Origin: Alistipes sp.
GTDB lineage: Bacteria > Bacteroidota > Bacteroidia > Bacteroidales > Rikenellaceae
Length of the DNA: 48,675 nt
Direction: 5' to 3'
Assembly: GCA_017501625.1 (NCBI GenBank)
Contig: JAFVWO010000013.1
Coordinates: forward strand, 1-48,675
In this document: positions 8,186 through 15,604 of the stretch, piece after piece
Numbering within the stretch: the first letter of the stretch is position 1
Layout: each line of letters opens with the position of its first letter
The notes under the pieces: model-generated
Database searches by the model: none
Seen by the model: the letters and a program-made list of their open reading frames with translations, nothing else
What the model was told of the DNA's origin: nothing
Translations under genes and position numbers: made by a program

Positions 8186-8767
8186 CTACTTTTTAATAGA
8201 GTTATCGTAACCGGCACGCACGGCAGCGAGGTTCTTCTCGATGACCTCCTCGCCCTTACGCGCGAATATGCGACGTATGCCCGCCTCAATCTTCTCGAAC
8301 TCGATGTCGAGCATGGGTATGGCGGCACCCAAGAGCACCATGTTTGCTGCCTGCTGCGGAGCACCGGCACCCTTGGCCAGCTGCTCAACGTCGAGCGACA
8401 CGCAGTTGGGCAATGCCGCGAGGTGCTTGTTGAGCTCCTCCATGTCGGGGTAGTTGGGGATGTTCACAAAGGGTACGTTTGACGTCACCACCCAGCCATC
8501 CTTCTTCAGATAGTCCAAGTAGCGCAACGCCTCCATGGGCTCCAACGAGATGATGATGTCGGCACCGCCCTTGGCGATGAGGTCCGAAGCGATAGGCTCG
8601 GTAGAGAGACGCAGGTTACTCTGCACGTCGCCACCACGCTGGCTCATGCCGTGAACCTCGGCCTGCTTGATGTTCCAACCCTCGGCCATGGCAGCCTCAC
8701 CTATGACCGTAGCAATCGACAGAATACCCTGTCCGCCGACGCCTGCCAAAATGATATCTTTCTTCAT
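8186..8767 (-). CDS. iorB: Indolepyruvate:ferredoxin oxidoreductase, beta subunit
   Basis: A 193-residue gamma/beta-type pyruvate-ferredoxin oxidoreductase domain protein. The N-terminal IILAGVGGQGILSIATVIGE, followed by EVHGMSQRGGDVQSNLR, is the family signature. A longer frame starts at 8794, but the ATG at 8767 is preceded by AGGAAAAAG at good spacing and aligns with the family start. IorB with IorA oxidatively decarboxylates aryl pyruvates to aryl-acetyl-CoA, reducing ferredoxin. It begins 36 bases after iorA and is followed 5 bases later by the aminotransferase gene. Confidence 0.93.
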   Translation of the reverse strand: MKKDIILAGVGGQGILSIATVIGEAAMAEGWNIKQAEVHGMSQRGGDVQSNLRLSTEPIASDLIAKGGADIIISLEPMEALRYLDYLKKDGWVVTSNVPFVNIPNYPDMEELNKHLAALPNCVSLDVEQLAKGAGAPQQAANMVLLGAAIPMLDIEFEKIEAGIRRIFARKGEEVIEKNLAAVRAGYDNSIKK

Positions 8768-8802
8768 AACTTTTTCCTGTTTATTTGTTAGCATTAGCGG
8801 AC

Positions 8803-10425
8803 TTACTCCTTCTTAGCGGCTGCTGCGCGTGCCTTAGCATGGCGCTTAGCTGTCTGTATGCACTCACGACGAGGTATAACCACCGATACGCCCTTGTACT
8901 CAATCTCCTCACGTAGGATGTTCTTTATCTCCTCCATATTCTTCGGCAGGGGCACAACGACACGTACATGGTCGGGGTGAACACCCACGCCACGGCATAT
9001 ATCCTCCAGCTTACCCGTACCTGCCGAGTTCTGACCTCCGGTCATACCCGTGGTGAGGTTATCCGAGATGATGACTACGACGTTGGCGTTAGAGTTCACG
9101 CAGTCCAACAGGCCTGTGATGCCCGAGTGTGTGAATGTAGAGTCGCCGATAACGGCAAATGCGGGGAACTGACCGGCATCCGAGGCTCCCTTGGCCATCG
9201 TTATCGAGGCACCCATCTCCACACATGCGTGTAGTGCCTGGAAGGGAGGCAACGCACCGAGCGTGTAGCAGCCGATGTCGCCAAAGATACGAGGATTCTC
9301 ATACTCGGCAGCCACCTCGTTCAACGCCTTGTACATATCTCTGTGGCCGCAACCCTGACACAAGGCGGGTGGACGTGCCACGACGATGTCGTCAGCTGCG
9401 AGGTTCTCGAGAGCCTCCATGCCGAGGGCCTTACGTACCGAGTCGGGTGTGAGCTCGCCCACGCGGTTCAAATCGCCCGTAAGACGACCCTTTACCTCCA
9501 CTGTCGAGGGCACGATGGCGCGAACCATCTCCTCAACTACGGGCTGACCCTCCTCCATCACGAGAATCTCCTTAGCACCATCCTCGACCATCTTCTCGAT
9601 GAGCGCCACGGGCAGAGGATACTGCGACACCTTGAGCACGCTGCGCTCCTCATGGTTAGCCACATTCTCCATGTAGTAGTTGTACGCTATACCCGTGCAT
9701 ATAACACCGCGCTCGGGCGTAGTACCCTTGCGGTAGAAGTTGTACTTAGACTCTACGGCAGCCTTCTGAAGGTCGTCCTGCTGAGCGAGGAGCTCTACAT
9801 AGCGCTTCTTTGCAAAGGCGGGCAACAAAATCCAGTGACGCACATCCTCAGGACGGCTGATGTCGTTCTGCTTGCGCGGCTCGTCGGTGAGTGTCACCAC
9901 AGCACGCGAGTGCGCCATACGTGTTGTCACACGCATCAATACGGGGAGCTTAACGCGCTCCGAGAGCTCGAAGGCCGCACGTGTCATGTCGTAAGCCTCC
10001 TGCTGCGACGAGGGCTCGAAGATGGGCATCATGGCGAACTTGCCATAGAAGCGCGAGTCCTGCTCGTTCTGCGACGAGTGCATCGAGGGGTCATCAGCGG
10101 CAACAACCACAAGACCACCGTTTACGCCCGTCATCGCCGAGTTAACGAAGGGGTCGGCAGCGACGTTCATACCCACATGCTTCATACACACAAGAGCACG
10201 CTTGCCCATGTACGACATACCGAGGGCACCCTCCATGGCAGTCTTCTCGTTAGTAGCCCAGCGGCAGAAGATTTTATCTGCAGCCTCGCCACGCTTCTCC
10301 TCGCGCAGCTGAATGAACTCTGTAATTTCGGTTGACGGCGTACCGGGGTAAGCATAAACACCCGACAGACCGGCATCAATAGCGGCCTGAGCAATAGCCT
10401 CATCACCGAGAAGTAATCTTTTCAT
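8803..10425 (-). CDS. iorA: Indolepyruvate:ferredoxin oxidoreductase, alpha subunit (no ferredoxin domain)
   Basis: A 540-residue thiamine-diphosphate enzyme subunit. The N-terminal pyrimidine-binding half (YAYPGTPSTEI, near residues 24-34) is followed by a transketolase-like half; CQGCGHRDMYKAL and GDIGCYTLG, with GDSTFTHSGITGL, form the TPP/Mg site. Well-studied archaeal IorA proteins continue into a C-terminal domain with two [4Fe-4S] clusters. Here the protein stops after PRRECIQTAKR plus a short basic tail, and no CxxCxxCxxxC motif is present. The complex therefore probably passes electrons directly to a separate ferredoxin. It is the first gene of the operon, with a promoter at 10487-10494. 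Confidence 0.93.
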   Translation of the reverse strand: MKRLLLGDEAIAQAAIDAGLSGVYAYPGTPSTEITEFIQLREEKRGEAADKIFCRWATNEKTAMEGALGMSYMGKRALVCMKHVGMNVAADPFVNSAMTGVNGGLVVVAADDPSMHSSQNEQDSRFYGKFAMMPIFEPSSQQEAYDMTRAAFELSERVKLPVLMRVTTRMAHSRAVVTLTDEPRKQNDISRPEDVRHWILLPAFAKKRYVELLAQQDDLQKAAVESKYNFYRKGTTPERGVICTGIAYNYYMENVANHEERSVLKVSQYPLPVALIEKMVEDGAKEILVMEEGQPVVEEMVRAIVPSTVEVKGRLTGDLNRVGELTPDSVRKALGMEALENLAADDIVVARPPALCQGCGHRDMYKALNEVAAEYENPRIFGDIGCYTLGALPPFQALHACVEMGASITMAKGASDAGQFPAFAVIGDSTFTHSGITGLLDCVNSNANVVVIISDNLTTGMTGGQNSAGTGKLEDICRGVGVHPDHVRVVVPLPKNMEEIKNILREEIEYKGVSVVIPRRECIQTAKRHAKARAAAAKKE

Positions 10426-10486
10426 ATCGTTTATTGTTTTAGGTTTGTTCTGTTCACATTACTATATATGCGCAGTTACGCATCTT

Positions 10487-10494
10487 CAAAGTTA
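10487..10494 (-). promoter_or_regulatory. -7 promoter element of the iorA operon
   Basis: TAACTTTG on the minus strand (TAnnTTTG consensus), about 62 bases upstream of iorA, with a degenerate TTTC about 21 bases further upstream. It is divergent from the lipoprotein promoter at 10558. Confidence 0.6.
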
Positions 10495-10557
10495 CGAACA
10501 TTTTTTCAGACTGCGAAATTTTTAGCCTATTTTTTCGCTCATTAGACATATATTTCA

Positions 10558-10565
10558 TATCTTCG
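10558..10565 (+). promoter_or_regulatory. -7 promoter element of the repeat lipoprotein gene
   Basis: TATCTTCG, a one-base variant of TAnnTTTG, 24 bases before the ATG at 10590. An AAGGA ribosome binding site lies between them, so the leader is very short. Confidence 0.5.
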
Positions 10566-10589
10566 TGGCACAAATAGAAAGGATAAGCT

Positions 10590-12638
10590 ATGAAGAGAAT
10601 AGAACTAATGGTGATGCTTTTAGCCACAATGATAACCTTGGGCTGCGAGCACGGCAACGACAACACAAACCAAACGCCCACAAACCCTAACGACACCGAG
10701 AAGCCCGACAACGGCAACGACGACAACGACACGCCAGAAGTGCTCAGTTTCGACATCGACATTACGGCCACGTCGCGCACGACAGTGACCTTCGACATCA
10801 CCCCCTCGGATGACGAGGCCGAATACCTCTACCATGTCGTTGAACGCACTACGGCAGAGGAGTTTAAGCGCGACACATACCTCATCAACAGCATCCTTCA
10901 GAGCCTCGACGAGGAGGCCTCGGCCAAGGGTCTCACCTTCGCCGAATATATGGCCGAGACGACCTGCAAAGGCCCGACAACAGCCGCAACAATCTCGGGT
11001 CTCGCACCCGCCACGGAGTACTACATCGTAGCCTTCGGTGTCGATGCCGCAAACGACTACCTCGCCAACTCGGAGCTTACGAAAGAGCTCTTCACGACGA
11101 CAACGATAGAAGCCTCGGAGTGTACGTTTGAGGTGACCACGAAGGTCAAGTACAACAACGTGACATTCAGCGTGGTACCCTCCATCGAGGAGCACCACTG
11201 GCACCTCTTCACCATCACCCGCGAGGAGTACGACTACTACACCACCGGCGAGGAGAACGCCATGAGCGACAACACCCTCTTTCAGTGGCACCTGCAACGC
11301 GACATCAACGCCCTACGCAGCGAGGGATACAGCGACGACAACATCATCAAAGCCCTCATCTTCAACGGCACGTTAGAGCTTGAGGCCAAGGGACTTAATG
11401 CCAACACGGAATACTGCTATCTTATCGCCGGCCTACACCTCGACAACGAGGGCTTAGTTATAAATACCCCCGTCACTCTTGGCAGCTACATCACAGGGGA
11501 TGTTCAGAAGTCGGACATGACCTTCGACATCAGGGTGTGGGACATTGAGCAGCTTGCCGCCTCGTTCTCCATCACCCCCTCGAATGACAAGGATGTATAC
11601 TGCGCCCTTGTGCAGCCGTGGGATGGCGTGAGCACGGCAGACGAGCTTATGCACCAGATTGTCAACCAATGGGGAGGGTGGATGCCCACGATGGCCAACG
11701 ACCGCGGACATATCGAGCACTCGGGAGCCAACAAATTCAAGCTCCCCGCTGCCGACATGGACTACTTCATCATCGCCTTCGGCTACGATGGCGGCATCAC
11801 CACGGATGCTGCCATGGCTACATTCCGCACACTGCCGGGCGGTAGCATCGACGAGGCATCCTTCGAGATGCACACCACGAGCATCACGCCCTACACCTTC
11901 AAGCTCAACATCACCTCTTCCGACCCTACGGTGTACTACATCCCGGGGGCCTGCGCTGCGGAGGATTATGTCGAGGAGGAGTTTGTCGCCATGGAAGAGG
12001 AGGCCTTCAACTACTACCTCACGGAGTACCGCAAGTTTAACCCCAGCATCACCATTGCCGAGCTGTTAGACCAATACTACTACAACGGCAACAACAGCGT
12101 GGAGGTCACAGGCCTCGTTCCCGACACCCGCTATATGGGCTATATCTATATCTTCGACATACACACAGGCGATATTGTCCGCACCATCACCTTCGACGAC
12201 CTTGCCCACACCACCACGTTGAGCTCCATAGCCCCGGGCATCGAGCTTGTCGGCTACTATTCGGGTGATGAGGAGGCCGGAGAGGTTTTCGATAATGCCG
12301 CAGCCACGGCGGGCAAGGCTATCGTCGTTGTCCGCTTCACGAATCTCGACAACGTGCGCACGCTCTTTACCACCTACGTCGAGGGCGACTGCACAAGTGA
12401 TGTCGCCTATCCCGATGCGGAGCTGTGGAGGATAACCAACGGCTACTGGACGACGTGCAAGAAGTCGGAGCCCTACATGTTCTTCACTGCTACATGGAAC
12501 GAGGCGTATACGGCTTTGGCCTACGCAACGGATAATCAGGGAGCTATGGGTGCCATCTCGCGCCTCTATACACACCCCACTGCCGCGGAGAAACGCCCCA
12601 TCGAGGAGCTTATCGCGCTGGCAGCATCGCTGGAGTAG
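10590..12638 (+). CDS. Lipoprotein with four Fn3-like beta repeats
   Basis: 682 residues with a lipoprotein signal peptide: MKRIELMVMLLATMITLGC, with Cys19 as lipid anchor. An Asn/Asp/Thr/Pro-rich linker follows to about residue 50. Four related domains then start near residues 52, 176, 309 and 422. Each opens with a strand such as SFDIDI, TFEVTT, TFDIRV or SFEMHT, then a strand ending in P-S (TPSDD, VPSIE, TPSND), and each but the last clearly ends in a GLxPxTEYY-type strand as in fibronectin type III folds. The last ~135 residues (from SIAPGIELVGYYSG) differ and may be a separate domain. It is a likely cell-surface or periplasmic protein of unknown function, transcribed alone and divergently from the iorA operon. 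Confidence 0.85.
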   Translation: MKRIELMVMLLATMITLGCEHGNDNTNQTPTNPNDTEKPDNGNDDNDTPEVLSFDIDITATSRTTVTFDITPSDDEAEYLYHVVERTTAEEFKRDTYLINSILQSLDEEASAKGLTFAEYMAETTCKGPTTAATISGLAPATEYYIVAFGVDAANDYLANSELTKELFTTTTIEASECTFEVTTKVKYNNVTFSVVPSIEEHHWHLFTITREEYDYYTTGEENAMSDNTLFQWHLQRDINALRSEGYSDDNIIKALIFNGTLELEAKGLNANTEYCYLIAGLHLDNEGLVINTPVTLGSYITGDVQKSDMTFDIRVWDIEQLAASFSITPSNDKDVYCALVQPWDGVSTADELMHQIVNQWGGWMPTMANDRGHIEHSGANKFKLPAADMDYFIIAFGYDGGITTDAAMATFRTLPGGSIDEASFEMHTTSITPYTFKLNITSSDPTVYYIPGACAAEDYVEEEFVAMEEEAFNYYLTEYRKFNPSITIAELLDQYYYNGNNSVEVTGLVPDTRYMGYIYIFDIHTGDIVRTITFDDLAHTTTLSSIAPGIELVGYYSGDEEAGEVFDNAAATAGKAIVVVRFTNLDNVRTLFTTYVEGDCTSDVAYPDAELWRITNGYWTTCKKSEPYMFFTATWNEAYTALAYATDNQGAMGAISRLYTHPTAAEKRPIEELIALAASLE

Positions 12639-12674
12639 AGCGTTGCAGAGCGCTATTATGTTAGCAAGGCTGTA

Positions 12675-12838
12675 TAAATAAAATAGGCCTACCGAAAGAT
12701 ATTCGACTGAATGACGAGTACCGTCCTTCATCTTAGCAACAATACCCACCACTCCGCAGAGCTGGTGCCTATTGTCGCAATCCTTCGATAGGCCCTTCCA
12801 ACCTAAAACTACTAACCTAATTGAACCTTAAAACTTCA
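12675..12838 (-). ncRNA. Candidate independent structured RNA, about 160 nt
   Basis: The minus strand carries a strong promoter (12842-12873), then a 40-base single-stranded leader, then a complete three-way junction. P1 pairs 12774-12794 with 12686-12707 (GGCCTATCGAAGGAT with the facing arm), P2 is 12739-12775 (AATA, CACCA and CTC paired, with a GG/GG internal loop), and P3 is 12708-12730 (TGAA-GACG paired). Two imperfect pairs of P1 are G-U wobbles on the minus strand but C-A mismatches on the plus strand, which points to the minus strand as the transcribed one. P1 is followed by TATTTTATTTAT, a plausible terminator. I do not recognise the family; SRP RNA, tmRNA and RNase P are not matched. 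Short frames inside it look incidental. Confidence 0.65.
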
Positions 12839-12841
12839 CTG

Positions 12842-12873
12842 CAAAGGTAAGGGGTATTTTTTAAATAAACAAA
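12842..12873 (-). promoter_or_regulatory. Promoter of the candidate RNA
   Basis: TTTG (complement of 12870-12873), exactly 20 bases, TACCTTTG (complement of 12842-12849). Together with the rplS promoter it is the best consensus match in the window. It drives transcription leftwards into 12838-12675, where no protein gene exists. Confidence 0.75.
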
Positions 12874-12968
12874 TAATTTACTAAAAAGTTTTAATAATTT
12901 TTTAAGATTTTTAGAAAGCAGTGGGTTTTTAGGGTTTTTTCGAGGTCGCAGAGGGGGTAGGTAGCGAT

Positions 12969-13016
12969 GGGGAGCGTGGGGAGTATGGGGAGTATGGGGA
13001 GTGTGGGGAGTATGGG
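12969..13016 (+). repeat. 9-bp tandem repeat GGGGAGTAT with G-quadruplex potential
   Basis: GGGG runs start at 12969, 12978, 12987, 12996 and 13005, then GGG at 13014. All are spaced by 9 bases, with five-base loops AGCGT, AGTAT, AGTAT, AGTGT, AGTAT. Five G4 tracts with short loops are more than sufficient for an intramolecular G-quadruplex on the plus strand. Confidence 0.85.
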
Positions 13017-13084
13017 TAGTATAGGTTCTTGTGGGTTCTTATAGGGTTTTATAGGGCTGGGGTGGACAGAGAAGGATAGAAAAC

Positions 13085-13195
13085 AACTCCCTAATCTCCC
13101 TAAATTCCCTAAATTCCCTAAATTCCCTATAACTCCCCACACTACCCATCCTCCCCACTCTCCCCATTCTTCCCCACTCTCCCCACACTACCCAT
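13085..13195. repeat. C-rich CTCCCTAAA / CTCCCCA repeat block
   Basis: Short pyrimidine-rich repeats, first CTCCCTAAA-like with a 9-base period, then CTCCCCACA-like. They are the complement of the GGGAAATTA block seen after ileS and after rplS, and of the G-rich repeat at 12969. No gene is present. Confidence 0.75.
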
Positions 13196-13299
13196 TAACC
13201 AATTCCTCCCTCCTCCTCACAAAACAAAAGCCTTCTCGCTCAGATAAAATCTGCTTATAAGTTCAACTTTTTGGTGCGGCAGGCAATTAAAAAACATCA

Positions 13300-13320
13300 T
13301 TTTCTAACTCCATTAGAAAA
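13300..13320. promoter_or_regulatory. Perfect dyad upstream of the glycosyltransferase promoter
   Basis: TTTTCTAA (13300-13307), 5-base spacer, TTAGAAAA (13313-13320). The symmetric site ends 7 bases before the -7 element at 13328 and covers the -33 region, so it is placed like an operator. It may alternatively be a fortuitous AT-rich palindrome. Confidence 0.4.
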
Positions 13321-13327
13321 AAATGCT

Positions 13328-13335
13328 TACCTTTG
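13328..13335 (+). promoter_or_regulatory. -7 promoter element of the glycosyltransferase gene
   Basis: TACCTTTG matches TAnnTTTG. Transcription would start near 13342, downstream of the first in-frame start (13271), which is why the gene start is placed at 13379. Confidence 0.65.
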
Positions 13336-13340
13336 TAGCA

Positions 13341-13375
13341 ATGCGCGCATGCGCATGCGCATATACACACGTATA
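13341..13375. other. 35-base alternating purine-pyrimidine tract
   Basis: Every step from 13341 to 13375 alternates purine and pyrimidine, with GCGCGC and GCGCATGCGC cores and a CACACGTATA end. It falls exactly at the predicted transcription start and 5' leader of the glycosyltransferase gene. Such tracts favour Z-DNA under negative supercoiling. Confidence 0.75.
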
Positions 13376-13378
13376 ATT

Positions 13379-14536
13379 ATGAAGCGAACAAGCACCATAG
13401 GATTCAATGTTCGTCATGCCATAGAGGATGACTCGGCGCTATCGTCGTACTCGCAATATATTATCGATGCGATGTCGCTGGCATGTCCACGTCGCGCCTA
13501 CTTCCGCCTATATGCCGACAGGGAGTCGACAAACAAGAGCTACGGCACGCTCGTGGAACGACACAACGTCGAGGCCATGCTCCCCGATGGACGTGTGTGG
13601 CGCAAGATGCCATGGCTATGGCGCCAGTACCCTATAGACAACGACCTACGAAGGGGCGATGTGGAGCTATACCACAGCCTCGACGACACCCTACCCTACG
13701 GTCTCTCGCGCCACAACATACGCTCCATCGTAACGGTACACACGCTCGACTACCTCAGCACAAGGATGCTCCAAAACCCCATAAAGAGTGCCTATCGTCG
13801 CATCATGACACACTCATCGCTTAGGCGTGCCGACCGCATAATAACCCTCAGCGAGGGTCTTAAGCACGATATAGTCGAAATGTTCGGCATCGACAGCGAC
13901 AAAATAGATGTCATATACCGCGGTTGCGAGAGCATATATGGCGAGGCACCCGATGCAGAGCTGCTGAGAGAGACAAAGGAGAAGTACGACCTCCCCGAGC
14001 GCTACATACTGACGTGCGGGACACAGCACCAGCGCAAAAATACGGCAGTGATACTCGAGGCTCTCACGCTCACAAACGACGACCTGCATCTTGTCATACT
14101 CTCGGAGCATACGCCCTACACCGCGAGGTTGCAACAACGTGCCAAGGAGCTCGGCATAACCCCGCGCCTGCACATCGTAGAGCCCTCGACGTTGGAGGAG
14201 CGCGTCGCCCTCTACCACCTTGCCGAGGTATACGTACACATGTCGCTATATGAGGGCTTCGCCACGAGCATCGTCGAGGCACTGACAGTAGGCATCCCCG
14301 TCATTGCGGCACGTGGCACGACACATGAGGAGGCCGGAGGACCACACTCGACATATATCGACAGCGACGATGCCAACTCACTTGCCGAGGCCATAGAACA
14401 ACTCAACAGCGACAGCGCCCTGCGCGAGCAGAGCATAACGCAAGGCCGAAGCTACGCCACACGCTTCCGCCCCGAGGTGGCAGCATACAACATACTCAAC
14501 TGCTATCGCCGCATAAACGTGGATATAGACGAATAG
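13379..14536 (+). CDS. Glycosyltransferase, GT4-like (GT-B fold)
   Basis: 385 residues from the ATG at 13379; the frame is open from 13271, but a promoter at 13328 and the family-like start MKRTSTIGFNVRHA exclude the extra residues. The C-terminal Rossmann domain carries ILTCGTQHQRKN (GT4 nucleotide-sugar domain start) and the EGFATSIVEA motif near residue 290, the E-x7-E signature of GT4 retaining enzymes. VVDVDA-type membrane segments are absent, so it is a cytosolic enzyme that adds a sugar from a nucleotide donor to a surface glycan or lipid-linked acceptor. It stands alone, not in a polysaccharide cluster. Acceptor and donor cannot be told from sequence. Confidence 0.88.
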   Translation: MKRTSTIGFNVRHAIEDDSALSSYSQYIIDAMSLACPRRAYFRLYADRESTNKSYGTLVERHNVEAMLPDGRVWRKMPWLWRQYPIDNDLRRGDVELYHSLDDTLPYGLSRHNIRSIVTVHTLDYLSTRMLQNPIKSAYRRIMTHSSLRRADRIITLSEGLKHDIVEMFGIDSDKIDVIYRGCESIYGEAPDAELLRETKEKYDLPERYILTCGTQHQRKNTAVILEALTLTNDDLHLVILSEHTPYTARLQQRAKELGITPRLHIVEPSTLEERVALYHLAEVYVHMSLYEGFATSIVEALTVGIPVIAARGTTHEEAGGPHSTYIDSDDANSLAEAIEQLNSDSALREQSITQGRSYATRFRPEVAAYNILNCYRRINVDIDE

Positions 14537-14600
14537 AGAAAAAGACAAAAGAGAACAAAAGGGTAACAGGCTACACAACAGATACTTACAGCGCGTATTA

Positions 14601-14633
14601 CTAAAATAGGTATAAAAACCTATAGCGTTTTAG
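14601..14633. promoter_or_regulatory. Nested dyad upstream of the etf promoter
   Basis: ATAGGT (14606-14611), 6-base A/T spacer, ACCTAT (14618-14623) form a perfect dyad. Outer CTAAAA (14601-14606) and TTTTAG (14628-14633) extend it with a bulge. It sits just before the -7 element at 14645, so it is a candidate operator for control of the etf operon. Confidence 0.4.
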
Positions 14634-14644
14634 GCAAAAATAAG

Positions 14645-14652
14645 TATCTTTG
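14645..14652 (+). promoter_or_regulatory. -7 promoter element of etfB-etfA-acyl-CoA dehydrogenase operon
   Basis: TATCTTTG matches TAnnTTTG and lies 55 bases before the etfB ATG. A clear TTTG at the expected -33 spacing is missing, which would fit a promoter that needs an activator. Confidence 0.6.
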
Positions 14653-14707
14653 GTGCGCCTAAGAGCCACATAAGTTTGAAAAGATAGACAACATAATAAT
14701 AACGATT

Positions 14708-15583
14708 ATGGAAAAAGTTACGAAAATCGTAGTCATGGCCAAGCAGGTGCCCGACACACGCAATGTGGGCAAGGATGCCATGACGGCCGAGGGAACGGTC
14801 AACCGTGCAGCCCTCGCCGCAATCTTTAACCCCGAAGATTTGAACGCCTTAGAGATGGCCTTACAGATGAAGGATAGGATAGGTACGGCGACAGTACACG
14901 TTCTCACGATGGGCCCGCAGCGTGCTGCCGATGTCATCCGTGAGGCTATGTTCCGCGGAGCTGATGGCGGCTACCTCCTCTCAGGCAAGGAGTTTGCCGG
15001 CTCGGATACCTTGGCAACATCATACGCATTGGCATGTGCCCTGCGCAAGATAAACCCCGACATCATCGTTGCAGGCCGTCAGGCTATCGATGGTGATACG
15101 GCACAGGTGGGCCCGCAGGTTGCCGAGAAGCTCGACCTCCCGCAGGTGACATACGCCGAGGAGCTCATCGCCATCGACGACAAGGAGATAACCATCAAGC
15201 GCCGCTTGGAGCGTGGCTCAGAGGTCGTAGTGTCGCCACTTCCTGCCGTAATTACTGTCAATGCCTCGGCCAAGGAGTGCCGTCCCCGCAACGCCAAGCG
15301 CGTGATGAAGTTCAAGTATGCCCTTGCCACGTCGGAGCTCGCCACAGCGGACGACAAGCTTAAGGCCTTTATCGACGAGCGCTCGTACCTCCACATCGTG
15401 GAGTTCGCGGCAGCGGATGTAGACCCCGACCCCGCACAGCTCGGCCTCAGCGGCTCGCCCACGAAGGTTAAGAAGATTGAGAATGTCGTATTCCAAGCCA
15501 AGGAGGCTAAGACGTTGACATCGGACGACAAGGATATTGAGGCTCTCATGCAAGAGCTTATTGCGAGCCACACGCTCGGTTAA
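14708..15583 (+). CDS. etfB: Electron transfer flavoprotein, beta subunit
   Basis: 291 residues of the EtfB/FixA family. The start MEKVTKIVVMAKQVPDT and NPEDLNALEMAL are typical. The segment AGRQAIDGDTAQVGP (near residues 122-136) resembles the form found in flavin-bifurcating Etfs of anaerobes, where EtfB holds the bifurcating FAD, rather than the respiratory type. With EtfA it takes electrons from, or gives them to, the acyl-CoA dehydrogenase encoded two genes downstream. First gene of the operon; etfA begins 21 bases after its stop. Confidence 0.96.
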   Translation: MEKVTKIVVMAKQVPDTRNVGKDAMTAEGTVNRAALAAIFNPEDLNALEMALQMKDRIGTATVHVLTMGPQRAADVIREAMFRGADGGYLLSGKEFAGSDTLATSYALACALRKINPDIIVAGRQAIDGDTAQVGPQVAEKLDLPQVTYAEELIAIDDKEITIKRRLERGSEVVVSPLPAVITVNASAKECRPRNAKRVMKFKYALATSELATADDKLKAFIDERSYLHIVEFAAADVDPDPAQLGLSGSPTKVKKIENVVFQAKEAKTLTSDDKDIEALMQELIASHTLG

Positions 15584-15604
15584 CCCCTCAAAAAGTGTGA
15601 AGTT

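Larger units (their letters stand above)
12639..13378. other. 740-base non-coding region
   Basis: No protein gene is supported here. From left to right it holds a folded RNA on the minus strand (about 12675-12838) with its promoter, a T-rich stretch, a G4-run 9-bp repeat (12969-13016), TAGGTTCTTGTGGG-like repeats (13020-13060), a C-rich CTCCCTAAA-like block (13085-13195), an 8-bp dyad (13300-13320), and the promoter and 5' leader of the glycosyltransferase gene. Confidence 0.8.

Noticed and set aside
12066..12752. Minus-strand frame reaching into the candidate RNA
   Set aside because: Most of it is antisense to the repeat lipoprotein gene, and its beginning lies inside the paired P1-P3 region with no ribosome binding site.
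12675..12838. Identification as SRP RNA or a single-hairpin 6S RNA
   Set aside because: The GGAA-loop domain with the GGTC...AGCAGCC surroundings of SRP RNA is not present, and the fold is a three-way junction after an unpaired leader rather than one long hairpin with a central bubble. Left unassigned.
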